Of a stretch of 17,367 nt of DNA, positions 1 through 8,803 are shown one piece after another. Numbering within the stretch: position 1 is the first letter of the stretch; the number at the start of each line of letters is the position of its first letter. A program made the position numbers and the translations under genes. The stretch is taken from NCBI GenBank assembly GCA_028283985.1, contig JANQSQ010000179.1:1-17367 (forward strand), given 5' to 3'. The notes beneath the pieces are model-generated. The model was given only the letters and a program-made list of their open reading frames with translations. It was not told where the DNA came from and did no database searches. The stretch is from Rhodothermales bacterium (lineage in GTDB: Bacteria; Bacteroidota; Rhodothermia; Rhodothermales; VXPQ01).

Positions 1-4
1 AAAG

Positions 5-10
5 CTCCTT
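5..10 (-). promoter_or_regulatory. Shine-Dalgarno of a gene beyond the left edge
   Basis: Read on the minus strand, this is AAGGAG followed by CTTT up to the window edge, about 20 bases after the ftsK stop codon. It is one of the best anti-16S matches in the window. A start codon would be expected just outside the window. An ATG at 26-24 also opens a frame to the edge (Met-Pro-Ser-Phe-Pro-Lys), so the next gene could start there instead. Across bacteria ftsK is often followed by the lipoprotein carrier gene lolA, but nothing here identifies the gene. Confidence 0.4.
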
Positions 11-31
11 TCGGAAAAGACGGCATAAACC

Positions 32-2470
32 CTATACTCTGCCCGAATTCCTGATATCTGCGAGCAACTCTTCCAGCTCTTCCTCTGACTCGACAAGCAC
101 TTCACGCGCTTTGGACCCCACAAACCGGCCTACAATGCCCGCCGTCTCAAGTTGATCCACAATACGTGCGGCTCGAGTGTACCCAACGGACAGTTTGCGT
201 TGCAGAAGGGAGACCGAACCCTGGCGGGCGCGCACGATAATGTGGGCTGCCTCGTCGAAGAACGGGTCTATATCATCTATGCCGGAAAGATTCCCTGCAC
301 TGCTTTCATCTCCGAAGGGTGGCAGCATATAGGGGCCGGAGCCTTTCTGGCGCGCCACAAAATCCACTACGCGGTCGACTTCTTCGGAGCTTACGAACGG
401 TCCTTGCAAGCGAGCCGACCTGCTTCCGAGCATATACAAGAGATCTCCGTTCCCGACAAGCCCTTCTGCACCGTTCTGATCGAGGATTGTACGGGAATCC
501 ACCTTGGAGGCAACCTGATAGGCAATGCGTGCGGGAAAATTCGCCTTTATCAACCCGGTGATCACATCGACGGACGGGCGTTGCGTGGCAAGGACCAAGT
601 GGATACCCACGGCGCGCGCCATCTGGGCCATACGTGCTATAGGCGCCTCTATATCTTTACCCGCCAACATCATAAGGTCTGCCAATTCATCTATGATAAC
701 AACTATATATGGCAAATGGATGAAGGCCTCTTCCTTGTCCGGTTTCCCGGAACGAACCTTTTTGTTGTAATCCTTGATAGAGCGAACCTGAGCCGCCGAA
801 AAGAGATCGTAACGTATTTCCATCTCACGCTCACAGGACTTGAGGACTCCCAGCGCCTGGGTCACGTCCGTGATAATCGGCTCCTCGCTGTTCTCCGGCA
901 TGGCCACATAGTGGTCAACCATGTACTTGTATTGCTGCAACTCGATCTTCTTGGGATCGATCATTACAAACTTCAGATTAGCCGGATGACACGCATACAT
1001 CAATCCGGTAATCAGCGTATTGAGTCCCACCGATTTACCTGACCCGGTCGCTCCTGCAATAAGCAGATGGGGAAGTTTTGCCAGGTCCGTTAAAAAAACT
1101 TCTCCTTCAATGCTTTTGCCGACCGCTATAGGCAGTTCCATCTCGGAATCACGGAATCGTGCAGTGCCTATGACATCGCGGATCCGAACGAGTTCGCGGC
1201 GCCGGTTCGGGATTTCAACGCCCACGGCGGATTTTCCGGGAATCGGCGCAATCAGCCGGATACCCCCGGCAGCCATCGCCATAGCGAGATCGTTTTCGAG
1301 AGCTGTGATGCGATTTATCTTCACACCGGGAGCCGGCGTCAGTTCGTACAAGGTAACAGTCGGCCCGACGATTGCATTGATATCACGTATTTCAATGCCA
1401 TACGTATCGAGTTTGTCGAGAAGGATTCGCTTGTTTTCTTCCAGTTCGTCGTAGTCGATCAGGACCTCATCGGCATCACGTCCATCCAGTAAATCAATCG
1501 TCGGGAAACGATACCGGGCCGCAAGCTTCTCGCGGGGAATATCTACCTGCCGCTCCACGATATCGGCGTGTTCCTCCTCGATACGCTGCTGGACATGTAT
1601 TTCAATATCCTTTTCCGTAGCCGGGGCATGCGCTGTACTGCGGGCGGGGGGGGATATGCCCTGGAACGTGTCATTCATCGTGCGGCCTGAGGCCGATGGG
1701 GCAGGGGTTGTCGTCTTGCTGGAGGGACGCTCATGACGGGTTCCGGTAAGGTCTTCGGAATCTCCCGTTTTCCGTTTTGCCTGTTTCGCTTTACGCTTTG
1801 CTTCCGCACGTTTTTCGCGGGTGGCGCGCCGGCGTCCAGCGACGGATTTTACCGAGGCGAACCAGGACCCGACCCTATCGAACATACGCTGCAGATCATG
1901 GCCCCCCAATAGCAGGATAGCGATCGCAAGAGACATGGCAAGGATCACGGCCGATCCGATCGTGCCGAGAACATGCTGGAGCCACCCGGCTACGCCGAGG
2001 CCAAGCCTCCCGCTCCATAATGTAAGTTCCACCTCAAAAACGAGTGCGATCCAACCAAGCAGGCTGGCTACGGTAAATGTGACGACAAAAACCAGGATAC
2101 CCGTCGAAACCAGTTTCCCGGTCAGGCGCCGGCGGAACAGCAGATATCCCGCCATACACGCCAATCCTGCCAGAAGTACAATCGGATAGCCAAGAAAACG
2201 AGGTACAAGCAGGCCCGCGATCCATGCACCTGTCAGGCCAAGCGCATTGGATATCTGATTTTCTCCGGGAATAAATGCGTCGCTCAGTGTGCTTCCCCGC
2301 ACAATGGCGTCATCGGAAGCATTATAGGTAACCAGCGCCAACCCGATAAGAAAGGCCAATGTCATCACGACAAGGCCAAGCACCTCATGCATACGGCCAG
2401 CGGACGCGCGTTGCGCGTTTGCTCCGGAAACCCTCCTCCGGTTATGTTTTTTGCCTGATCGTGAAGCCAT
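32..2470 (-). CDS. ftsK: DNA translocase FtsK/SpoIIIE
   Basis: Septum-anchored, ATP-driven DNA pump that clears and aligns chromosome termini during division. The N-terminus (about residues 28-190) has four hydrophobic segments, the usual FtsK membrane domain. A basic, Lys/Arg/Ala-rich and then Ser/Thr/Pro-rich linker follows (about 205-285). The RecA-like motor has a Walker A GATGSGKS near residue 473, a Walker B IVVIIDELADL near 590, and the family signature LATQRPSVDVITG. The C-terminal winged-helix gamma domain (about 745-812) contains SVSLLQRKLSVGYTRAARI and would read polar KOPS-type sequences. At about 812 residues it has the compact SpoIIIE/Bacteroidota size rather than the long E. 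coli size. ATG at 2470 is preferred; an in-frame GTG sits immediately upstream at 2473. The gene is last in the visible minus-strand run, 91 bases after comB. A C8 tract lies in the linker. Confidence 0.97.
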   Translation of the reverse strand: MASRSGKKHNRRRVSGANAQRASAGRMHEVLGLVVMTLAFLIGLALVTYNASDDAIVRGSTLSDAFIPGENQISNALGLTGAWIAGLLVPRFLGYPIVLLAGLACMAGYLLFRRRLTGKLVSTGILVFVVTFTVASLLGWIALVFEVELTLWSGRLGLGVAGWLQHVLGTIGSAVILAMSLAIAILLLGGHDLQRMFDRVGSWFASVKSVAGRRRATREKRAEAKRKAKQAKRKTGDSEDLTGTRHERPSSKTTTPAPSASGRTMNDTFQGISPPARSTAHAPATEKDIEIHVQQRIEEEHADIVERQVDIPREKLAARYRFPTIDLLDGRDADEVLIDYDELEENKRILLDKLDTYGIEIRDINAIVGPTVTLYELTPAPGVKINRITALENDLAMAMAAGGIRLIAPIPGKSAVGVEIPNRRRELVRIRDVIGTARFRDSEMELPIAVGKSIEGEVFLTDLAKLPHLLIAGATGSGKSVGLNTLITGLMYACHPANLKFVMIDPKKIELQQYKYMVDHYVAMPENSEEPIITDVTQALGVLKSCEREMEIRYDLFSAAQVRSIKDYNKKVRSGKPDKEEAFIHLPYIVVIIDELADLMMLAGKDIEAPIARMAQMARAVGIHLVLATQRPSVDVITGLIKANFPARIAYQVASKVDSRTILDQNGAEGLVGNGDLLYMLGSRSARLQGPFVSSEEVDRVVDFVARQKGSGPYMLPPFGDESSAGNLSGIDDIDPFFDEAAHIIVRARQGSVSLLQRKLSVGYTRAARIVDQLETAGIVGRFVGSKAREVLVESEEELEELLADIRNSGRV

Positions 2471-2561
2471 CACTCAAGGATACTCTGATTAAGTCCGCGA
2501 AGTTCAGGGGGTGAGAGGGGTACAGACCAGACAAACGGGCGGGCAAAACCTTCTATTCCGG

Positions 2562-3308
2562 TTATACAGCAGCAAGGGAAAGCTCTTTTTTATCCAGCAC
2601 GATCCGGTTTTCCCGGTAATAGGGGAGCACAGGCAAGGAATTGAACTGGAAACAATAGTCTACGTCGTCCTCAAAACCTTTCGATGTCAGCCATCTCGCA
2701 TGGCTGCCTTGCCGCAAGGCAGTCTCCAGATGCATGCGATTGCGATCATATAAGGAAAAGGCTATGAGCGCCGTATCGGAAACGCCTTCCGCTCGTTGCC
2801 CATCCCACAGTCGATCCAGTATATAGCCTGCACACAGGGTGTCTTCCAGTGAAGCCCGGTGTTTCTGGCCTGCACAAATGATGGTCAGGTCATTTCCTGA
2901 CTCGCGAATCGCTTCGACAATGCGATCAATATTCAGGAAACACCCGATCAGGAGGTTCTTTGCATCCTGCCCCTTATGCATAGCTACGGTACCGTTGGTC
3001 GTACTAAGGATGATCGTACGACCTTGCACCCTGTCGCGGGTATACTCCAGAGGCGAATTGCCGCAGTGGTATTCGGCGATGCGAAAACCGCCGCGTTCAC
3101 CGCCAAGCAGATAACTTGCCTGATCGAGGTTCGACGCAATTTTCCCCGCCTGATCCATATCCGGCACCGGAACTACGTCCCGGGCGCCGTTACACATTGC
3201 AGTCACGATCGTCGAGCAGGCTCGCAGCACGTCGATCACGACAACAGTGTGTCCTTCCACTTTTTCTGCCGGTACGGATTGGCCAGTGATAAATACTTCT
3301 GTGTTCAT
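2562..3308 (-). CDS. comB: 2-phosphosulfolactate phosphatase (ComB family)
   Basis: Predicted Mg2+-dependent hydrolase converting 2-phosphosulfolactate to sulfolactate and phosphate. The 248 residues match the family length, and the conserved blocks appear in order: VIDVLRACSTI (24-34), GGERGG (69-74), GNSPLEYT (83-90), STTNGT (102-107) and a CAG...LEDTLCAG segment (145-161). In methanogens the step belongs to coenzyme M synthesis. In bacteria ComB homologues are linked to sulfolactate production. The partners ComA and ComC are not in this window, so the pathway cannot be inferred from the neighbours. The ATG at 3308 has no convincing Shine-Dalgarno. The gene sits 92 bases after gcvT and 91 bases before ftsK, all on one strand, with no evident metabolic link to either. 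Family assignment is firm; physiological role is inferred. Confidence 0.93.
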   Translation of the reverse strand: MNTEVFITGQSVPAEKVEGHTVVVIDVLRACSTIVTAMCNGARDVVPVPDMDQAGKIASNLDQASYLLGGERGGFRIAEYHCGNSPLEYTRDRVQGRTIILSTTNGTVAMHKGQDAKNLLIGCFLNIDRIVEAIRESGNDLTIICAGQKHRASLEDTLCAGYILDRLWDGQRAEGVSDTALIAFSLYDRNRMHLETALRQGSHARWLTSKGFEDDVDYCFQFNSLPVLPYYRENRIVLDKKELSLAAV

Positions 3309-3400
3309 GGAATGCGATAGACGTATCGAGTGAGAGAAAAACCACGGTGCGCAAGGCGCCGGAAGATAATTCTTGTCTTGCGAAATGCGCGACAGGGGCT

Positions 3401-4531
3401 TCAGGTTTTATGTAATGGGGGCCTCTTAACAAGCGCAGGGATTGTGCGGGATCGAATGGCTATGCTTATTTCCGAATCCGGCATCGTGCAGACCGGTTCA
3501 TTGGGCACATACCCCAGACCGATACCTCGTCCGAGCATGGGTGATTGCGTTCCGCTCGTGACCACGCCGGTGTCCGGGCCCGCCGGGGTCGAGATACTAT
3601 GGCCACTTCTTGGAATAGCTCCTTGCTCCGGGACTATAAATGCTACCAGCTTCCGGGGTGGACCATCCGAGCGTATACGTTCCAGCGCGGGTTTCCCGAT
3701 GAAATCATCCTTGTCCATTCGGACAAATCGACCCAGGCCGGCCTCGACAGGGTTGGTTTCCTCCGTAATATCGTTTCCGTAGAGACGGAATGCGGCCTCC
3801 ATACGCAGGGTGTCCCGAGCACCCAATCCGGCAGGTTTCAGTCCCTTGTCCGCCCCGACCTTCAGCATCCTGTCCCAGACCGATCCGGCCAGATCGGCAT
3901 CGCAATATATCTCGACGCCGGCCTCTCCCGTATAGCCCGTTGCAGAAACGATAGAAAAACGCGCTCCTTCAAAGTACCCGCCGGAAGCACGCCGGAAATG
4001 AAACGGCTTCAAGCCTTGCAAATCTTCCTCGATCGCGGCTTCTGCAATAGCCTTTGCCCGGGGGCCCTGTACGGCAATCAGGGCAATCTCGTCGGACAGG
4101 TCTTCGATAATCGCCTTCGCCGGGTTATTTCGGATCATCCACATAAAGTCCTTTTTGCGATTTGCGGCATTCACCACAAAAAGGTATTCGTTCTCGGCAA
4201 GGCGATAGACGATCAAGTCGTCAATAATACCGCCATCTTCCCGGCACATACAGGTATAGACGGCCTGCCCGGCCTGAAGCGACATTGCTTCGTTGGTGAC
4301 CAGGTATTGTACGCAAGCGGCAGCGTGAGGGCCGCGAACAAGGATTTCTCCCATATGGCTGACGTCGAAGAGACCTGCCTCCCGGCGAACGACGCGATGC
4401 TCTTCGAGAATCCCGTCGGGATAGCGGAGCGGCATTTCGTAGCCGGCAAATGGCGTCATCCGGCCGCCGAGCGCAATGTGACGGTCATACAGCGGAGTTT
4501 TTCGGAGAGTCCCGGATTCAGTCGACGCCAT
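3401..4531 (-). CDS. gcvT: Aminomethyltransferase, glycine cleavage system T protein
   Basis: T protein of the glycine cleavage system. It takes the aminomethyl group from lipoylated H protein and, with tetrahydrofolate, gives 5,10-methylene-THF and ammonia. From the ATG at 4531 it is 376 residues, close to the usual 360-375. Visible signatures are LYDRHIALGGRMTPFAGYEM near 14-33, FDVSHMGE near 55-62, and GGIIDDLIVYR around 100-110, which carries the catalytic Asp. Further on are TGYTGEAGVEIY and the LGARDTLRMEA folate-pocket segment near 236-246. The C-terminal barrel domain ends GIGLGYVPNE. The open frame extends upstream, but those residues overlap tyrA out of frame and look unlike GcvT. 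ATG at 4555, inside the last codons of tyrA, is the only serious alternative start. Genes for P, H and L proteins are not in the window. Confidence 0.96.
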   Translation of the reverse strand: MASTESGTLRKTPLYDRHIALGGRMTPFAGYEMPLRYPDGILEEHRVVRREAGLFDVSHMGEILVRGPHAAACVQYLVTNEAMSLQAGQAVYTCMCREDGGIIDDLIVYRLAENEYLFVVNAANRKKDFMWMIRNNPAKAIIEDLSDEIALIAVQGPRAKAIAEAAIEEDLQGLKPFHFRRASGGYFEGARFSIVSATGYTGEAGVEIYCDADLAGSVWDRMLKVGADKGLKPAGLGARDTLRMEAAFRLYGNDITEETNPVEAGLGRFVRMDKDDFIGKPALERIRSDGPPRKLVAFIVPEQGAIPRSGHSISTPAGPDTGVVTSGTQSPMLGRGIGLGYVPNEPVCTMPDSEISIAIRSRTIPALVKRPPLHKT

Positions 4532-4542
4532 GGATGTCAATG

Positions 4543-5646
4543 TTACAAGCGCCATGCGGTGTAGCCTGCGCGGATCAGTGTTTCGGTAGCGGCTGCAGCC
4601 GTGGCGTCTTCCGCGAAGCCCATACGGAAAGCGCCGCCGGTTCCTTCGCGTATTTTGAGCAGTTCGATATCCTTGATATTCAACGACGCCTCGTAGAGTA
4701 TCCTGGTGATCGAGAGCAATTCGCCAGGGCGATCTTCCGCATAGACATACACGTCCGCAAGGGGATGCAGGAAGCCTTTTGTGTTGCGGGGTATCGTTTC
4801 CCTTTTGGAGCGAGCGTCCTGGAACCGGCTCTGCAATGTTTCCATATCGCCCCCGGCAATCTCCCGGCGAAGAACCTCGATTCGCCCGGTAAACGAATCG
4901 AGCACCTCCAGAATGTGCGTGTCGTTCGTTTTCAGGATGTCGCTCCATACATCGAAAGACGAGGAGGCTATGCGAGTCATATCCCGAAACCCGCCGGCAG
5001 CGAGTTGGAGAAAGGCGTCGTCCTGTCCGTTCTGGTTCGCTACATGGTTCATCAGCGCAACCGCGAGCAACTGAGGAAGATGGCTGACAAACGCAGCAAT
5101 GCGGTCGTGGCGAGCAGGGGGAAGCACGATAAGACGGGCGCCGGTGGCCTCGATCAAGGCGACGAAAGAGGCATACTCCGCCTCCAGGGTGGAGGCATCG
5201 ATATCATCCGGAGGACAAAGTACATAGGCCGCATTCTCGAACAACAAGGCATCCGCCTGGTCGATTCCCCGGCGCTCGGAACCGGCCATGGGGTGCCCCC
5301 CGACAAACAAGACCCCTGAAGGTAATACCGTTGAAGCACGGTCCGCAACAGGACCTTTTACGGAACCTACATCCGTAACGATGGCGCCCGCCTTGACATG
5401 AGGAGCAATCTGCTCCAGGATTTCCAGAATAGATCGGATAGGGGCGGCAAGTACGATCACATCGGCATCGGAAACAGCCTCCTCCAGGGAGGATGCCGCG
5501 CGATCAAGGGCGCCGATCGCTATTGCCCTGTCAAGCGTGGCGGATTGGTCAAAGCCAATGATTTCGACGTCCTGCGCCTGTTTTTTCCATACGAGGCCAA
5601 GGGATCCGCCAATCAGACCGACGCCAATGATGGCAACGCTTTGCAT
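4543..5646 (-). CDS. tyrA: Prephenate dehydrogenase with C-terminal ACT domain
   Basis: NAD(P)-dependent oxidative decarboxylation of prephenate to 4-hydroxyphenylpyruvate, the committed step to tyrosine. The N-terminus is a Rossmann fold with IIGVGLIGGSLG (6-17). The catalytic-region motif GGHPMAGSE places the conserved His at residue 118, and a second helical-domain motif SHLPQLLA follows near 200. The last 75 residues or so (VYVYAEDRPGELLSITRILY onward, from about 297) form an ACT domain, as in Gram-positive-type TyrA. This suggests allosteric feedback by tyrosine or another amino acid. Length (367) fits the ACT-bearing subgroup. There is no fused chorismate mutase. The ATG at 5646 follows clpC by 47 bases. 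The TAA stop overlaps, or lies 11 bases from, the gcvT start, implying co-transcription. Confidence 0.95.
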   Translation of the reverse strand: MQSVAIIGVGLIGGSLGLVWKKQAQDVEIIGFDQSATLDRAIAIGALDRAASSLEEAVSDADVIVLAAPIRSILEILEQIAPHVKAGAIVTDVGSVKGPVADRASTVLPSGVLFVGGHPMAGSERRGIDQADALLFENAAYVLCPPDDIDASTLEAEYASFVALIEATGARLIVLPPARHDRIAAFVSHLPQLLAVALMNHVANQNGQDDAFLQLAAGGFRDMTRIASSSFDVWSDILKTNDTHILEVLDSFTGRIEVLRREIAGGDMETLQSRFQDARSKRETIPRNTKGFLHPLADVYVYAEDRPGELLSITRILYEASLNIKDIELLKIREGTGGAFRMGFAEDATAAAATETLIRAGYTAWRL

Positions 5647-5693
5647 AGGGGACGACAGATCGATACACGCTCACAGGATTGAGCAAAAAGAGC

Positions 5694-8315
5694 CTATTCT
5701 CTCGCTACTTCTTTTTCCGGTTTTCCACCAGGGCTCGGAGGGGTAATGTTTTTGTCTTCTTCCTGGCCATCTATCGGCGTCTCAGCAACATCCGCGCCGG
5801 ATGGCGCCTTCTTTGATGTTTTGTTTTTTCTTACGCTGAACGATAGATCATCGATACCCTTCTTGTCTTTCGCAGTAATACGGATGGTATCCCCTTCACC
5901 CAGGTTCTTGCCAAGAATATGGTCGGCAAGCGGGTCCTCGATATATTTCTGGATCGAACGCCGCAGCGGGCGAGCGCCAAACTTTACATCAAACCCTTTC
6001 AGAACGAGAAACTCCTTGGCCGACTTTGTGATCTCCACTTTGATACCGAGTTCCCTGACCCGATCAAGCAGCTCGTCCGCCATAATGTCGATGATACGGA
6101 AGATGTGTTCTTTATCCAGCGAACGGAAAACGATCACATCGTCTACCCGGTTCAGAAACTCGGGGTTGAACACCCGCTTCAGGGCATCTTCCACCGTACT
6201 CTTCAGGGTCCGGTAATTGAACGTCTCTTCCGATTGGGAGAAGCCAATGCCTTTGCCAATGTTCTTTATGTCCCGAGCCCCGATGTTCGAGGTCATAATG
6301 ATGATCGTATTCCGGAAATCGATCCGGCGACCAAGCCCATCTGTGAGCACACCGTCATCAAGCACCTGTAGCAGGATGTTGAGTACATCCTGATGCGCCT
6401 TCTCAATCTCATCGAGAAGGACGACGGAATACGGTTTGCGGCGAACTTTCTCCGTCAGTTGCCCGCCTTCTTCGTAGCCAACATACCCGGGAGGAGCGCC
6501 GACCAGCCGACTGACAGAAAATTTTTCCATGTATTCGGACATATCGATACGTATCAACGCTTCGTCCGAATCGAAGAGATACTGTGTAAGCACTTTGGCC
6601 AACTCGGTCTTTCCAACCCCGGTAGGTCCAAGGAAAATAAACGAGCCGATAGGCCGGCCGGGGTCTTTGAGGCCGGCCCGGGTGCGGCGTATGGCGCTCG
6701 ACAGCTTCCGAATAGCCTCGTCCTGTCCGATCACACGCTTCATAAGCGCGTCGTCCATTCTGACAAGCTTCTTCTGTTCGGGCTGGGAAATCTTATCGAC
6801 CGGAATACCTGTCATCATCGCCACAACCTGAGCGATATTCTCTTCGGTCACATCATGCACTTCCGCCTCGGCCTTGCGCTCCCATACCCGCTTGGCTTCT
6901 TCGAGCTCTCCATCGATTTTCTTTTCCTTGTCGCGCAACCGGGCCGCCTCCTCGAAGCGCTGGCTCTTGACGACATGGTTCTTTTTCTTTCTGACGGTTT
7001 CGATCTCTTCCTCGAGACGAACAATATTCTCCGGTACTCGGATATTCGCGAGGTGGACACGCGCACCTGCTTCATCCATCACGTCAATGGCTTTGTCAGG
7101 CAGGAAGCGGTCCGTGATGTAGCGGTCGCTGAGACTCACCGCAAGCAGGAGGGCCTCATCTGAATAACAGACGTTGTGGTGCTCCTCGTACCGGCTCTTG
7201 ATGTTGCGAAGTATTTCGATCGTTTCCTCCGTGGTGGAGGGATCCACAAGAATTTTCTGGAAGCGTCGATCAAGGGCGCCATCCTTCTCGATATATTGCC
7301 GGTATTCGTCGAGGGTCGTAGCTCCGATACACTGAATCTCGCCCCGGGCAAGCGCCGGTTTGAACATATTCGATGCATCAAGACTGCCGGAAGCGCCGCC
7401 TGCACCGACGATCGTGTGTAACTCATCGATAAAAAGAATGACTTCCGGGCTCTTTTCGAGCTCGTTCATCACCGCTTTCATCCGTTCCTCAAACTGCCCT
7501 CTGTACTTGGTGCCGGCAACAAGCGCCGCCAAATCGAGCGTCACAATACGTTTGTTATGGAGCACACGGCTGACCTTCCGCTGGACAATGCGGATGGCAA
7601 GTCCTTCGGCAATAGCGGTCTTGCCCACCCCTGGTTCACCTATCAACACAGGATTGTTCTTCTTGCGCCGACTGAGCACCTGGGCAACACGCTCGATCTC
7701 CTGTTCTCTACCCACGATCGGGTCTAATTTGGATTCCTCGGCCAGACGGGTCAGATCCCTGCCGAAATTATCCAGCACCGGCGTTTTACTTTTTTCCATC
7801 TTACGACGCTCTTTCCCTTGCCCTTCAGGCAACGGCGGTTCCGATGCACCGCCCCCGCCACCCGTTGCAGGTATCTTTCCTCCTATAATGGAGTCCAATT
7901 CGGCCCGTACGGCATCGTACGTTACCGAAAATCCCTGCTGAAGAATTCGCGCCGCAACATTTTCCTCGTCACGCAGAAGGCTTAGCAGCAAATGCTCCGT
8001 ACCTATAATATCGCTCTTGTATATCTTTGCCTCCAGATAGGTGATCTTAAGAACTTTTTCGGCTTGCTTGGTGAACGAAATATTGCCTACGGCAAGCGAA
8101 CCGCCCGTGCCGCGAACCGTTTCCTCGACCGCCTTTCTGAGCTTTAACAAATCGCAGCCAAGGCTACGGAGAATCTTGACGGCAATGCCCTCGCCCTCGC
8201 AGATAATCCCGAGGAGGAGATGCTCCGTGCCAATGTAATCGTGACTCAGCCGTATCGCTTCTTCCCGGCTGTCCCTGATAACATCTCTGACTCGATTCGA
8301 GAAATTGCCTTCCAT
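5694..8315 (-). CDS. clpC: ATP-dependent Clp protease ATPase subunit ClpC
   Basis: HSP100/AAA+ unfoldase that feeds substrates to ClpP. With the ATG at 8315 it is 873 residues, opening MEGNFSNRVRDVIRDS in typical ClpC style. Two Clp_N repeats span about 1-145, each with IGTEHLLL. AAA-1 has Walker A GEPGVGKT near 225 and Walker B LFIDELHTIVGAG. A UVR motif (KSQRFEEAARLRDKEKKI, roughly 445-465) separates the modules and marks ClpC rather than ClpA or ClpB. AAA-2 has GPTGVGKTELAK near 561, VVLLDEIEKAH and the D2-small domain. A charged tail of about 45 residues extends past the usual end. A GTG start at 8360 would overlap the preceding gene by 31 bases and add residues foreign to the family. The upstream gene ends 14 bases before the chosen start. 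ClpP is not in the window. Confidence 0.97.
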   Translation of the reverse strand: MEGNFSNRVRDVIRDSREEAIRLSHDYIGTEHLLLGIICEGEGIAVKILRSLGCDLLKLRKAVEETVRGTGGSLAVGNISFTKQAEKVLKITYLEAKIYKSDIIGTEHLLLSLLRDEENVAARILQQGFSVTYDAVRAELDSIIGGKIPATGGGGGASEPPLPEGQGKERRKMEKSKTPVLDNFGRDLTRLAEESKLDPIVGREQEIERVAQVLSRRKKNNPVLIGEPGVGKTAIAEGLAIRIVQRKVSRVLHNKRIVTLDLAALVAGTKYRGQFEERMKAVMNELEKSPEVILFIDELHTIVGAGGASGSLDASNMFKPALARGEIQCIGATTLDEYRQYIEKDGALDRRFQKILVDPSTTEETIEILRNIKSRYEEHHNVCYSDEALLLAVSLSDRYITDRFLPDKAIDVMDEAGARVHLANIRVPENIVRLEEEIETVRKKKNHVVKSQRFEEAARLRDKEKKIDGELEEAKRVWERKAEAEVHDVTEENIAQVVAMMTGIPVDKISQPEQKKLVRMDDALMKRVIGQDEAIRKLSSAIRRTRAGLKDPGRPIGSFIFLGPTGVGKTELAKVLTQYLFDSDEALIRIDMSEYMEKFSVSRLVGAPPGYVGYEEGGQLTEKVRRKPYSVVLLDEIEKAHQDVLNILLQVLDDGVLTDGLGRRIDFRNTIIIMTSNIGARDIKNIGKGIGFSQSEETFNYRTLKSTVEDALKRVFNPEFLNRVDDVIVFRSLDKEHIFRIIDIMADELLDRVRELGIKVEITKSAKEFLVLKGFDVKFGARPLRRSIQKYIEDPLADHILGKNLGEGDTIRITAKDKKGIDDLSFSVRKNKTSKKAPSGADVAETPIDGQEEDKNITPPSPGGKPEKEVARE

Positions 8316-8329
8316 GTCATAAAACGAGG

Positions 8330-8698
8330 CTACGCGGCGAAGCTGGACCCGCACCCGCACGTTTGCGTCGCATTAGGGTTTTCGAAGGTGAACCCTCGTG
8401 CATTCAACCCGTCATGGTAATCCACTGTGGTGCCCATAAGATACAATCCATGACGTTTATCCATGTACACGGTGACGCCGTTTATTTCAAAACTCGTGTC
8501 GTGTTCGCGCATCTTGTCGAAACCGAGGATATAGTTCATGCCTGAGCAGCCGCCCCCTCGAACACCCACGCGCAAATGGAATCCTTCGGGGATGTCCTTG
8601 GTGGACATGATCTTGCGAATTTCTCCCACTGCACGATCACTGAGTGCGATGGGCGCAGACCGCGTTTCGGTATGGGTGCTGATCCCGTCCGTCGGCAT
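8330..8698 (-). CDS. A-type iron-sulfur carrier (IscA/ErpA/HesB family)
   Basis: Small scaffold or carrier that delivers Fe-S clusters to apoproteins. From the ATG at 8698 it is 122 residues with the three invariant cysteines: Cys51 in GGGCSGMNY and Cys114/Cys116 in the C-terminal CGCG motif. IALSDRAVGEIRKIM opens the fold, and GFTFENPNA precedes the cysteine pair as is usual. An in-frame ATG at 8788 would add 30 residues rich in Arg and Phe that are not part of the family, so I chose the internal start; neither has a clear Shine-Dalgarno. Which A-type subtype it is (IscA, ErpA or SufA) cannot be settled because no isc or suf genes are nearby. It precedes clpC by only 14 bases, so the two are probably co-transcribed. 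Confidence 0.93.
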   Translation of the reverse strand: MPTDGISTHTETRSAPIALSDRAVGEIRKIMSTKDIPEGFHLRVGVRGGGCSGMNYILGFDKMREHDTSFEINGVTVYMDKRHGLYLMGTTVDYHDGLNARGFTFENPNATQTCGCGSSFAA

Positions 8699-8803
8699 AA
8701 TCCGGAGGCGTTTTCGTAACTTGAACGAAGCGTGTAAGAAAGAGTAGCCTCGCATGGGATGAACGACGGTCTGTCGGGGCGGTTCCATATGCGAACACGA
8801 ACA

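Noticed and set aside
3345..3361. Possible intrinsic terminator after gcvT (small hairpin followed by T5 on the minus strand)
   Set aside because: Only a 4-bp stem plus one pair across a bulge, with the T run several bases away; too weak to call.
5669..5684. 5-bp inverted repeat GCTCA/TGAGC between clpC and tyrA
   Set aside because: Short stem with no T run downstream in the transcribed direction; expected by chance in a window this size.
8713..8729. 5-bp inverted repeat TTCGT/ACGAA upstream of the Fe-S carrier, considered as a regulator site
   Set aside because: It does not match a known Fe-S regulator box that I can recall and is short enough to be chance.
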